Of a DNA stretch of 64,000 nt, positions 39,801-49,849 are shown one piece after another (the first letter of the stretch is position 1; every line of letters begins with the position of its first letter). This stretch comes from Mimachlamys varia. Taxonomy: Eukaryota > Mollusca > Bivalvia > Pectinida > Pectinidae. The translations under genes and the position numbers were made by a program. The notes below the pieces were generated by a model. It did no database searches and was not told where the DNA came from. It was given only the letters and a program-made list of their open reading frames with translations. The DNA lies in contig OX392532.1 of assembly GCA_947623455.1 (NCBI GenBank), positions 1,984,001 through 2,048,000 on the forward strand. The letters are read 5' to 3'.

Positions 39801-42800
39801 CAATGCTTCATATTACATTTATGTAGTACACAATGCTTCATATTACATACATGCAGTTCACAATGTTTCACTTTACATACATATAGTACAGAAATGCTTC
39901 ACATTACATACATGTAGTACACAATGCTTCATATTACATATATGTAGTACACAATGCTTCATATTACATATATGTAGTACACAATGCTTCATATTACATA
40001 TATGTAGTACACAATGCTTCATATTACATATATGTAGTACACAATGCTTCATATTACATATATGTAGTACACAATGCTTCATACTACATACATGTAGTAC
40101 ACAATGCTTCATATTACATATATGTAGTACACAATGCTTCATACTACATACATGTAGTACACAATGCTTCATATTACATATAGGTAGTACACAATGGTTC
40201 ATATTACATATAGGTAGTACACAATGCTTCATATTACATATATGTAGTACACAATGCTTCATATTACATATATGTAGTACACAATGCTTCATATTACATA
40301 TATGTAGTACACAATGCTTCATACTACATACATGTAGTACACAATGCTTCATATTACATATAGGTAGTACACAATGGTTCATATTACATATAGGTAGTAC
40401 ACAATGCTTCATATTACATATAGGTAGTACACAATGCTTCATATTACATATAGGTAGTACACAATGGTTCATACTACATACATATAGTACACAATGCTTC
40501 ATATTACATATATGTAGTACACAATGCTTCATATTACATGTATGTAGTACACAATGCTTCATATTACATATATGTAGTACACAATGCTTCATATTACATA
40601 TATGTAGTACACAATGCTTCATATTACATATATGTAGTACACAATGCTTCATATTACATATATGTAGTACACAATACTTCATATAACATACATGTTATAC
40701 ACAATGCTTCATATTACATATATGTAGTACACAATACTTCATATAACATACATGTTATACACAATGCTTCATATTACATACATGTAGTACACAATGTTTC
40801 ACTTTACATACATACAGTACACAATGCTTCATATTACATACATATAGTACACAATGCTTCATATTACATACATACAGTACACAATACTTCATATAACATA
40901 CATGTTATACAAAATGCTTCATATTATATACATATAGTACATAATGCTTCATATTACATACATATAGTACACAATGCTTCATATTACATACATGTAGTAC
41001 ATAATGCTTCATATTACATACATATAGTACACAATGCTTCACATTACATACATGTAGTACAGAATTGCTCCATTTTACAAACATACAGTACACAATGCTT
41101 CATATTACATACATACAGTACACAATGCTTCATATTACATACATATAGTACACAATGCTTCATATTATATACATGTAGTACAGAAATGCTCCATTTTACA
41201 TACATACAGTACACAATGCTTCATATTACATACATACAGTACACAATGCTTCATATTACATACATATAGTACACAATGCTTCATATTATATACATATAGT
41301 ACACAATGCTTCATATTACATACATACAGTACACAATGCTTCATATTATATACATACAGTACACACTGCTCCATTTTACATACATACAGTACACAATGCT
41401 TCATATTACATACATACAGTACACAATGCTTCACATTACATACATGTAGTACAGAAATGCTCCATTTTACATACATACAGTACACAATGCTTCATATTAC
41501 ATACATGTACATACAGTACACAATGCTTCTATACGGTTAATTCAGCCGATGTTGACATTATCTTTAACCTTATTTCTGGCATTATCAGAATATTGCATCC
41601 ATCAATAAAGAAAATACTTAGGATTTGGAAGCATCTGATATCGCGTGACATACTTTCCATATGTGTGATATACATTGCATTTATTTTGACGATTGTTATT
41701 TATTTGGCACAGCGAAGGCAATCCTATCTGAAACTCAGGCAAAGACATTCCTTCGGCCACAACGACGACAGAGGCGGGCTGCACATGAAGAATGTCGAGA
41801 AGGGTGTTTTTTTACGGAAATTTTCGAAGTGGGTGGTTTGGAGGCGATGGTAAGCATAGCAAATTTCGAATTATCTGGTATTTGTAAATCTGTAAAGGTC
41901 TTTGTTAGGAAGAGGAGACACTACTGCTACCTCTAAACCACCTTACTTATTGTTTTAATTCCCGTTTTATTGTGTGTGGTGTTGTTTATTTGGCACTGGC
42001 TATTGCGATGGTGTTACCCGTTTGTTACAATGTAGCAACACATATTGGTGCAATAAATGTAATACGAACCATTGAAAGTGTTACGTGATAATAACAGGGA
42101 AGCCAGCAGCTAAATTAACAATGTAAGCATCCCAGTATGATACTGTTCACTAATATTAGAACAGTCTACATGATTCTATTTTATATCTAAAATAATGAAA
42201 TGTGTTAAATTGTATGCATGTACCTGTGTTATATATTTCAGAGAGAGTATATGATAAATTTCAAGTGCTCAAGTATCCAATGCAATGGCTACTGTAGAAA
42301 TGTCAACAACGACTACTTCCACATCGACAGACTACATGTCGTCTGTATCGGTTAGTACAGTGTATATATACTGGTGTAATCCAGACTACAGGTCGTCTGT
42401 ATCGGTTAGTACAGTGTATATATACTGGTGTAATCCAAACTACAGGTCGTCTGTATCGGTTAGTACAGTGTATATATACTGGTGTAATCCAGACTTTCAT
42501 TTTCCATGACGGTTCTGATTGGTCGAAAAATCAATATTCTCCGATTTCCATGAAAATTGGTATAAAGGTGTTGTCTGATATCAGGAGCACATTAATGGCG
42601 AAGTCCATTTTTAGATTAAACAAAATGGCCGCCAACAGGAGGCTTCTGATTGGTCGAAAGTTCGATAGTGTCCGATTTTGATCAAATTTGGTACGTAAGT
42701 GTGATACGACTATACAAACATCATCATAACTTTGGTTTTGTGATTCAACAAAATGGAAGTTATTTCCTGGCTTCCGATTATTCAAAATTAAGATGTTGTC

Positions 42801-45800
42801 CGATTTCGTTTAAAGGACCTCTTTCATGAACAATGGGATTTTGCCCACGACCCGATTTAATCCAAACTAAGTGTCATGTATAGCATCACAGGATACTCTC
42901 CTGAAACAGTGTTAAAAAAAATTCAAAAGGTCCATTGGGCCTGAATTATGAACTGCTTTGTGACATTTTGTAAAGGTGTGTGACAAGGTTCAGAAATGGC
43001 TCCATAATGAAGACAAGGAATTATCACACATTATCTCTTATTTTGTTCATAAGAACCTGCTTGGCATTTTAACATGCCATACATGGATACATGTGACACA
43101 TACGAAAAATTACGCACTGTGAACTACGGAAAAATGGTGTTTTTTGGTATTTCTTTAGCAGAGTACAATCTTTGGAGCAGTGTATCACACAGTTCCGGTT
43201 GCAGTGCATCCAATTCCTTTTCAAATGGTTTGGCCAACGGAACTGCGGGGGTTTGGGGGACTTCTGTACCTGTCCCCCATTACAATCAGTACTTGTTAAT
43301 TATTAATTTTATTCATGCGAGCAGGTCGAAAACAAGATGAAACGTTAACAAAAATCAATAAAAACTAATGCATCTACTTTCCTAATCAGACAATTGGTAT
43401 CTGGAACTATCAGTATATTATTTTCAATACAATCATTAAGTGTTGCTTATTTCCTTAAAGATTCATTCTTTAGATTTTTTTTTTACCAGATCTAGATTGT
43501 ACGATGACACATTTATGGTGCTTGATTACGGCAATGTCTATTATAGCGAAAGAATATCCTCTTCTAATAATTCATCGTCCTGTTTCGTTATACAGTTGAC
43601 GGATCGTGGGGATCGTGGAGTAGTTGGGGGAAGTGCCCGGTATCTTGTGGAGGCGGGGTTCAGGTCAGGGTGCGGTCATGTGACAACCCAGCACCACAAA
43701 ATGGAGGCTCGTCATGTGAAGGGGCTAACAGTCAGGAAACTGCCTGTGGTGAGATGCCGTGTCCAGGTTAGTTCAGAGTGGTTGTTACATTATTTTCAAA
43801 TCTCGTAATAAAACCCGGGAAAGTGAAATCTGTCGAGATAAATGCCTCACTAATGGTTTTAGGGATAATCATACACTACGTACAATACCGAGTCGGCAAC
43901 AAAACAATAATCTAAACACATAGTCGAATAATACAAGATGATAGGACCAGGTGCTTCGGATGGGTATTAAAGAACGCCCACCTCCGTATCACAGAACGAC
44001 ATAATATATCTCAGTGGAATCATGATAGCGACCATAAAACGTGTCTATATTTTCAATCAACTTGCAGGGGTTGTAACTGAAAATCAGAAAAAAAGGCAAA
44101 TCTCTACAGTTAAACAGCAAGCAAACATGGATAGGAACCATTTAAGGATTGAAAGTCATTTTTTAACTTCCATAGTGCTATGAAAGGTCAGCCGTTACAT
44201 CCATATTGAATGAAGCCCGCTATGGCTTCATGCTGAATATGGATGTAACGGCTGACCTTTCATAGCACTATGAAAGTTGAAAAAAATGACTTTCAATCCA
44301 TACATTTACATGTTTACTATAGATCAACTGCTTAACTTCATTTATATTTTTTTCTAAATTATAGTTTATTCCCTGCGTTTGTTTATTTGTCGTCATTTAA
44401 AAGACATTGGCGGAACAGCCCAGCTGGAATAAAATTGGCGCCAATGATAATAATTAGTAATTTGAGCGTTTGACACAAGGGCATTCTCCGTGATATTCGA
44501 AGCGGCGCGACAAGACTCTCAGTGAACAAGCTTCTCAGGCGTCATAATTAAACCACGTGCTACGTCTCGAGAACCACTGCTTTCATACTTTTATGAAAGG
44601 CATTTTTGCTGGTAATGTTCATATAATGGGATGCAGCGCAGATGTAAATATAATGCAAATGAAGTGAAGATACTTCTGTTTCCTGAATTTTCTAGTTTCG
44701 GTGTCTCTTTGCTCCGTGCTATGACTGCCTAAAAACGAAAAATGTCTACTGGCATTCGAGGGTTCAACCTATTGGAGCCAGACCCCTTAACAATTGCAAA
44801 CATTTCGAGACATAACAGTATTATGTTTTTCTAACTTAAGTGGACGGTGTATGGGGTGTATGGAGTTCGTGGAGTGACTGTTCAGTTACCTGTGAACTCG
44901 GAGTGATGTTCAGGACTCGGTTCTGTGATGATCCAGCACCAGCTCATGGCGGTCTGCCATGTACCGGAAATAATATTAGCAAGACCAATTGCCAACTTCC
45001 GCCTTGTCCGGGTATGTCCTTTCTAGAGTGTCGGGATTTATCTTTCACTATATTTGTTAATCTAAGATGACGTAAAACACATTGGTTAAGAAAATGCTGC
45101 GCACAGTCAAATATGTTTAAACTTTTTTTGTAATGAAGACACAAAAATGAATCCATCTTAAAGGTTCACTGATGCTGGAATTTCATTTTACACCATCACG
45201 AATGGTACTAAATGTCGATGTATTGGAATTATAGATATTCTAACTTCATATGCAGAAATATCCGAAAGAGAATGTGGCATTGGCTAGGTTATTTAAATGA
45301 TATTATTCTTTTTATAATCATATTATAGTGGATGGGGCGTGGTCGTCATGGCGATCCTGGAGCGCATGCGGTGTTGTTAACAACGATGTCATCCGGTCAA
45401 GATGTCGGAAGTGCACGAATCCTATTCCACAATATGGAGGAGCATTCTGTCCTCACAAATCACTGGACTCCGAACAGTGCCCACTTTCACCAGGTATGCA
45501 ACATTTGCGGTTGTTTTTAATCATTATATTGTTTTTAGGTCACCTGAGACGAAGTCTCAAGTGACCTATTCTAATCGCCTTTTGTCCGTCGTGCGTCGTG
45601 CGACGTGCGTCGTGCGTCGTGCGTCCGTAAACTTTTTACATTTTCGACTTCTTCTGCAAAACCGCTGAACCAAATTCAATGAAATTTTACAGGAAGCTTC
45701 CATGGCTGAGGGTGAACCAAATTTGTGAATTATATGGTCCCCACCCCCCAGGGGCATGCGTGGCGGGGCCAAAAAGAGTCAAATTGACTAAAACTTCAAA

Positions 45801-48800
45801 AATCTTCTCCTCTACTCTCAGATATGGCAGAATCAAATACTCTTCATAGATGGAAGGGTCTTAAGGTGCTTTACCAAAATTGTGAATTTCATGACCCTGC
45901 GATCTCATGTTTGCCCCTGGGGAGGGGGTAAACTTTACTATAGTTTATATAGGGAAATCACATTTTTGACTATTATTTGTTGGATTTATATTGGAATTCA
46001 TTCTTACTTGTATCAAATTATCAGCATGGGATGACACTTTGATGGTATGTGCATATTGGCCCTAGTTGACCCCCAGGGGCTGGATGGCGGGACCAAAAAG
46101 GGTCAAATTGACAAAAATTTCAAAAATCTTCTTCTCTACTCTCAGATATGGTAGAATCAAATACTCTTCATAGATGGAAGGGTCTTAAGGTGCTTTACCA
46201 AAATTGTGAATTTCATGACCCTGGGGTCTCATGTTTGCCCCTGGGGAGGGGGTAAACTTTACTATAGTTTATATAGGGAAATCACATTTTTGACTATTAT
46301 TTGTTGGATTTGTATTGGAATTCATTCTTACTTGTATCAAATTATCAGCATGGGATGACACTTTGATGGTATGTGCATGTTGGTCCTAGTTGACCCCCAG
46401 GGGCTGGATGGCGGGGCCAAAAAGGGTCAAATTGACAAAAATTTCAAAAATCTTCTTCTCTACTCTCAGATATGGTAGAATCAAATACTCTTCATAGATG
46501 GAAGGGTCTTAAGGTGCTTTACCAAAATTGTGAATTTCATGACCCTGGGGTCTCATGTTTGCCCCTGGGGAGGGGGTAAACTTTACTATAGTTTATATAG
46601 GGAAATCACATTTTTGACTATTATTTGTTGGATTTGTATTGGAATTCATTCTAACTTGTATCAAATTATCAGCATGGGATGACACTTTGATGGTATGTGC
46701 ATGTTGGCCCTAGTTGACCCCCAGGGGCTGGATGGCGGGACCAAAAAGGGTCAAATTGACAAAAATTTCAAAAATCTTCTTCTCTACTCTCAGATATGGT
46801 AGAATCAAATACTCTTCATAGATGGAAGGGTCTTAAGGTGCTTTACCAAAATTGTGAATTTCATGACCCTGCGATCTCATGTTTGCCCCTGGGGAGGGGG
46901 TAAACTTTACTATAGTTTATATAGGGAAATCACATTTTTGACTATTATTTGTTGGATTTGTATTGGAATTCATTCTAACTTGTATCAAATTATCAGCATG
47001 GGATGACACTTTGATGGTATGTGCATATTGGCCCTAGTTGACCCCCAGGGGCTGGAGGGCGGGGCCAAAAAGGGTCAAATTGACAAAAATTTCAAAAATC
47101 TTCTTCTCTTCTCCCAGATATGCTGGAATCAAATACTCTTCATTGATGGATTGGTTTTAAGGTTCTTTACCAAAATTGTGAATTTCATGACTCTGGGGTC
47201 TTGCATCTCCCGCTGTGGAGGGGGTTAATTTTACTATAGTATATTGGCAGAAAAAAACATTTTTTGCATTATTTGTTTAATTGCCATAAGAAATGATGCA
47301 AATTTGGTTGAAATTATCGATATGACATGACTTTTGAGTAGTACGCACATATTGACACTGACTGACCCCCAGTTGCCTGAGGGGTTGGGCCTAAAAGGGC
47401 CAAATTGACATAATTTCAAAAATTCATTTTTTCCACTCCCAGATATGCTACAATGTATTGTTATAAATATTCATCTCAACATTCCCATATTTCTCTTTCA
47501 TATAAAAAATCAGGTGACCGTTAAGGCCCATGGGCCTCTTGTTATAATCATATCACATAGATGTTACTGCATTCTCTTCTTATTTTTGAATGTAAAGTGT
47601 AAATCGTGTGGTTAAAATGCTATTTTAGAATCCAAAACTCATTTAGTCGGTCTTATTTGTTTCTGGACATCCAGTGAGATAGTTCAGGGACTCGTTCTGC
47701 TGTCCAAGCCCCATAGGTTAAACGTTGTGTCGTATACTCGTAAGTCATATTCACCACTTGTCATCATGACAAAAAGGGGACATTAAAATTATGGTTCATG
47801 AAGGATTTCCTATTTTCGTTATGTTCCTGCACAGATCTGGGGTTTCATTGAATTTTCCTTGCCAACAGGTGCTTCCTGATTGTTTATAAAAGGTGCCAGT
47901 AAACTACAACAATTCGGTACATGCTAGGTCCGTTTAAGAGAGAATAAGATCGTGGCTACACCTTATACAATGCCAAGTACAACTATTGTGTACATTTGCC
48001 ATTTTGTAATATGGTTAGCTTGTTTGGAAGAATGAATAAAGAAACCAAGGTTACTTCCCTTACCCGACTGTTGTCCATCGGTTTCAGCTCAGTTTATATA
48101 GTAAATGGACTACTCTTTTATTAGCTGACTTCCTAACAATCAGCTTAGTGATTCGAGAAATATGGGCTATGGGCAAGCAATATTGGTCTCATTTAGAAAT
48201 ATTTTGTATCTGTGTGTGATATGAAGATGGACGTGTTTGTGTATGCTCATTGTTGTGATTTTGCCTCTAGTTTAATCGATTAAACTACGGACAAAATATG
48301 AACAAAAGACAGATTTACACAGAGACGATTGAAAAAGTACATGAGAATAAGACCAGGTGTTCCAGAAGAGAAAGCGTCTTCCGTCTTATGTACGAGACTC
48401 GCCATGTAATGCTTGGTCACATTCATGTCAATGTCACTAACATAAGTTATCAGTAATGCAGAACATATGGATTGTTCTTAATACGTATTCGTTCTTAATG
48501 GTCTTAGTTTTCGTATATGTTAATGCGATACCAATAAATACAATGTTTCCTTAACGGTTGTTTAAAGGCCAATTATACGTAACTTTCGGCAAAACTTGAA
48601 GCGAAAATCAAGCCTAAAAGCTTATTATATTTATAGATTTAGTTAAGGTTAACTGATATCAGCAATATTCAAGGTGAATTCTTACGCAGTTACCGGTACA
48701 GCAGCAGTTGAAACACCGTATTTGTAAACACGCGTCAATTGTGAACTGTCTTCTACCTTCTGCTTGTTGTTGAAGTGGGCCGCACCGGTATTATTTTCAG

Positions 48801-49711
48801 TTCTTGGGATTTTTCTGTCATGAGTTTCTTGTTAGTTACCGCTCAGGTTTACCTTGTTTTTGGCTTATGTTTGCATGGTTATCAACAGGATTTTTTTTTC
48901 AGAATTTTTTCAGAATCACAAAAAAATTCCTGAAGTTACGTATATTGGGCCTTTAAATGAGATCTGTTCCTGTTTAGGCTAAATGAACGTTCTTAATGAC
49001 GACGTAACACACAAATATGCTGTACCTTTTAAATCTAGTAATAAATATTACATTTGTCGTTTCATTAGATAGCTTCAAGCCTAAATGTAGATGTCGACAA
49101 GCTCGCATGCCTGTGGTTAAAAACATCAGTGTGACTGAGTTGGTAGCCATCATAGAGGAACTGAAGGAGGAGCTGACTGTAGATAAAACCCAAACTTCTA
49201 GTAAGTACGAATGTCATCGAGTACAGATCAACTCATTCATCTCTGAGACTTCATAATGAACTATTCCAACTTTGCATTTAATGTTAATAAACAGCACAGT
49301 AAAACACAATCAAAAACTAAACAGAAAACGGTTTATGAACGTGCATGTGTATACCAACATTAGCGTAAAAAGCAAACAAATCGAAAATAAAATTCAAAAT
49401 TAATTTTAACGTTGAATTATTGTTTAATAATTATTTTCACGGAAGTGAATGATTGTCTGTTTACAGTGTTCGCATTGTCTATTTCAGCGGCCGTTAGGAA
49501 GAAAATGTCTGCTCCAGATTCTCGGAAGTCCTCGGCAGTTATAGGAGCTCTACTGGGTATTGTAATGTTGGCTATACCCTTCGTCTTCATCTGTGCCATC
49601 GACTTAACGAACGTCTACCAATATTTCACTGGTAGAAACAGGATATGGCCCTCGCCACGACGACCTCTTCAGCGCAGCCCCAGTCCCAGTCGCCCCCTGA
49701 AAATGACCTAG
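32747..49711 (+). CDS. Gla-like / thrombospondin-repeat type I membrane protein, complete
   Basis: Exons: 32747-32789, 33783-33863, 41713-41849, 42242-42350, 43596-43766, 44841-45011, 45329-45493, 49069-49200, 49488-49711. All are bounded by AG/GT and join in phase, giving 410 residues. Order: signal peptide (about 1-18), propeptide ending in a dibasic cluster (59-63), a Glu/Cys segment (64-87), a cysteine cluster (88-123), TSP type 1 repeats at 124-180, 181-237 and 238-292, a charged linker with CRC (293-352), one transmembrane helix (about 353-374) and a Pro/Arg/Ser-rich cytosolic tail. TSP repeats bind matrix or growth factors and carry C-mannose and O-fucose. The Gla reading rests on the propeptide and intron phases. 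Exons 5-9 are secure; exons 1 and 2 are inferred from phase and hydrophobicity. I do not recognise a named orthologue. Confidence 0.75.
33864..36344. other. First part of intron 2 of the Gla/TSP gene
   Basis: Apart from the repeat at 34095-34500, only short frames that match nothing known to me. Confidence 0.45.
34095..34500 (+). repeat. Dispersed repeat with GTGAAACCTCTCTATTAACA start
   Basis: Contains several GTGGTCTTAATAGCG units, two to three of them in tandem near 34430-34480. Similar GTGAAACCT/GTGGTCTTTAT repeats are widespread in marine invertebrates; the match is from memory. Confidence 0.5.
36345..37140 (+). repeat. Segmental duplication, copy A
   Basis: From TTATTTTTCTCAGGG... to ...CAGTACACAACGCATCATAT matches 38891-39690 closely throughout (for example CACGCGAATCACCAATAAGG and ACGGTTATCGTCTCATGAAT). 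Small indels distinguish the copies. Confidence 0.93.
37141..37220 (-). mobile_element. LINE 3' tail
   Basis: The minus strand reads GGCTATGCCTGCTGTCCGAT then TGTCAATAAAATTTCATGAA. A related tail is at 29550-29610 (GGCTTTGCCTGCAGTC). Confidence 0.45.
37297..37630 (+). repeat. CA-rich microsatellite region
   Basis: Runs of (CA)n and degenerate (CATA)n/(TGCA)n. Open frames on both strands read as His/Thr or Cys/Val repeats and are not genes. Confidence 0.93.
38120..38900 (-). pseudogene. Non-LTR retrotransposon (LINE) reverse transcriptase 3' fragment
   Basis: The minus strand reads [40 protein letters not shown], then [19 protein letters not shown] and, after a frameshift near 38416, [20 protein letters not shown] ending FRTSI. 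The C.CG...E...H.FF.C.RY cluster is the usual C-terminal zinc-knuckle-like end of CR1/jockey-type LINEs. An (AATAA/GAATA)-rich tail follows at 38080-38110. Confidence 0.8.
38891..39690 (+). repeat. Segmental duplication, copy B
   Basis: Second copy of 36345-37140. Its left edge abuts the LINE fragment and its right edge runs straight into the 30-bp satellite. Confidence 0.93.
39655..41530 (+). repeat. Satellite array of 30-bp units in intron 2 of the Gla/TSP gene
   Basis: About 60 units of CATATTACATATATGTAGTA plus CACAATGCTT. Period 30 keeps long frames open on both strands. Units at the right end (after 40800) are more divergent, with ACATACATACAGTACAC and inserted bases. Confidence 0.95.
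41713..41849 (+). CDS. Exon 3: carboxylation-recognition propeptide and Gla-like segment
   Basis: After TTTGGCACAG the exon encodes 45 residues ending at a GTAAGC donor. The stretch [17 protein letters not shown] matches the vitamin K-dependent propeptide pattern: Ala at -10, Leu at -6, bulky hydrophobic (Ile) at -16 and Arg at -1. Compare the end of the factor IX propeptide, ANKILNRPKR, with [10 protein letters not shown] here. A second cleavage option (QRR) follows, then [19 protein letters not shown] with closely placed Glu and two Cys, like the ECxEExCxxEExxEVFE core of Gla domains. It is shorter than a vertebrate Gla domain: the N-terminal omega-loop part is missing and the Cys pair is one residue closer. 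Confidence 0.55.
42242..42350 (+). CDS. Exon 4: aromatic and four-cysteine module
   Basis: The exon starts in phase 0 after TATATTTCAG and ends in phase 1 at GTTAGT. It encodes 36 residues beginning REYMINFKC, followed by CNGYC and one more Cys near the end (VVCI). The place and phase correspond to the short aromatic-stack exon that follows Gla exons in vertebrate clotting factors, extended here by a cysteine cluster that is not a clear EGF domain. The exon's 3' end lies in a 54-bp tandem repeat. Confidence 0.6.
42331..42492 (+). repeat. 54-bp triplication across the exon 4 donor of the Gla/TSP gene
   Basis: Three units (42331, 42385, 42439), nearly identical, each containing CTGTATCG followed by the donor GTTAGT. 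Reading past the first donor meets TAG at once (GGTTAG), so only the first donor continues the protein. Confidence 0.92.
42493..43595. other. Intron 4 of the Gla/TSP gene
   Basis: 42510-42900 holds two diverged copies of a TTCTGATTGGTCGAAA-containing segment with AACAAAATGGCCGCC, a word common in bivalve repeats. No exon is needed here, since exons 4 and 5 join in phase. Confidence 0.5.
43596..43766 (+). CDS. Exon 5: thrombospondin type 1 repeat 1
   Basis: A single exon, phase 1 at both ends, encodes one canonical TSP type 1 repeat: [17 protein letters not shown], then RVRSC, and six cysteines ending MPCP. The three spaced Trp fit C-mannosylation, and CPVSCG fits the CxxS/TCG O-fucosylation site. 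The symmetric phase explains easy duplication into the next two exons. Confidence 0.93.
43860..44040 (+). repeat. Same dispersed repeat, copy 3 (diverged)
   Basis: ATAGGACCAGGTGCTTCGGA then TGGGTATTAAAGAACG, in the intron between TSP exons 5 and 6. Confidence 0.55.
44150..44305. mobile_element. Long near-perfect palindrome (foldback MITE)
   Basis: GGATTGAAAGTCATTTTTTA, then ACTTCCATAGTGCTATGAAAGG and TCAGCCGTTACATCCATATT, is mirrored by its complement after a short loop near AGCCCGCTATGGCT. It lies in intron 5 of the Gla/TSP gene. Confidence 0.8.
44841..45011 (+). CDS. Exon 6: thrombospondin type 1 repeat 2
   Basis: Same length (171 nt) and 1-1 phase as exon 5. It encodes [29 protein letters not shown] and PPCP, so six cysteines are kept. 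The acceptor is ...CTTAAG and the donor GTATGT. Confidence 0.93.
45329..45493 (+). CDS. Exon 7: degenerate thrombospondin type 1 repeat 3
   Basis: A 165-nt 1-1 exon encodes [33 protein letters not shown] and EQCPLSP. The CSxTCG turn is replaced by CGVVNND and the last Cys is lost, while a new Cys appears in RCRKC. The disulfide pattern must therefore differ from repeats 1 and 2, and the O-fucose site is gone. Confidence 0.88.
45537..47545 (+). mobile_element. Dispersed non-autonomous element in intron 7 of the Gla/TSP gene
   Basis: The left end reads GGTCACCTGAGACGAAGTCT, then a run of CGTCGTGCG; the right end reads ATCAGGTGACCGTTAAGGCC then CATGGGCCTCTTGTT. Both ends contain AGGTGAC-like words. 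I recall this family as common in bivalve sequence. No transposase is present, and the class is not certain. Confidence 0.6.
45700..47430 (+). repeat. 324-bp tandem repeat inside a dispersed bivalve element
   Basis: The string GGTCAAATTGACAAAAATTT and its variants recur with period 324 (anchors 45777, 46101, 46425, 46749, 47073), the last unit diverged. The array lies inside the element 45537-47545. Confidence 0.9.
48180..48275 (+). pseudogene. Short Penelope-like 3' remnant
   Basis: TTAGAAATATTTTGTATCTG then TGTGTGATATGAAGATGGAC matches the end of the relic at 31610-31650. Too short to say more. Confidence 0.45.
48260..48440 (+). repeat. Same dispersed repeat, copy 4
   Basis: TTTAATCGATTAAACTACGG, then GAATAAGACCAGGTGTTCCA and CTCGCCATGTAATGCTTGGT. 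Confidence 0.75.
48562..48956. mobile_element. TTAA-flanked MITE, copy 2
   Basis: About 390 bp, same ends and same interior as 1830-2199 (for example GCGAAAATCAAGCCTAA and TTCTTGTTAGTTACCGCTCA), same orientation, inside intron 7 of the Gla/TSP gene. Confidence 0.75.
49069..49711 (+). CDS. Exons 8-9: CRC linker, transmembrane helix and cytosolic tail
   Basis: Exon 8 (49069-49200) encodes [16 protein letters not shown] and an acidic helical stretch ([13 protein letters not shown]). Exon 9 (49488-49711) encodes [20 protein letters not shown], a hydrophobic helix ([18 protein letters not shown]) and a tail with [13 protein letters not shown] before TAG. This cysteine/helix/RKKxSAxDxR/TM arrangement resembles a C-terminal module I associate with other molluscan TSP- and lectin-type membrane proteins; that is recollection, not a search result. 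No PPxY motif like that of vertebrate PRRG proteins is present. Confidence 0.85.
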
Positions 49712-49734
49712 AAGATTTAATCATCAGTTGATTC

Positions 49735-49740
49735 AATAAA
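49735..49740 (+). terminator. Polyadenylation signal of the Gla/TSP gene
   Basis: AATAAA starts 24 nt after the TAG stop at 49709-49711, so the 3' UTR would be very short. Confidence 0.6.
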
Positions 49741-49849
49741 AGAACAATAACACTATAGGCGCACAAAACAAAATATAAACTTTATTTATTTTGCAACAAC
49801 TATGAAACAAGTTAGATAACTTATATTAATCACTCTTGTTAGCCCGGAT

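Noticed and set aside
39628..40686. 352-codon open frame and its antisense partner
   Set aside because: By-product of the 30-bp satellite; no start context, no splice logic, low complexity.
43074..43340. 88-codon open frame between exon 4 and the first TSP exon
   Set aside because: Exons 4 and 5 already join in phase; no clean acceptor and donor pair and no domain.
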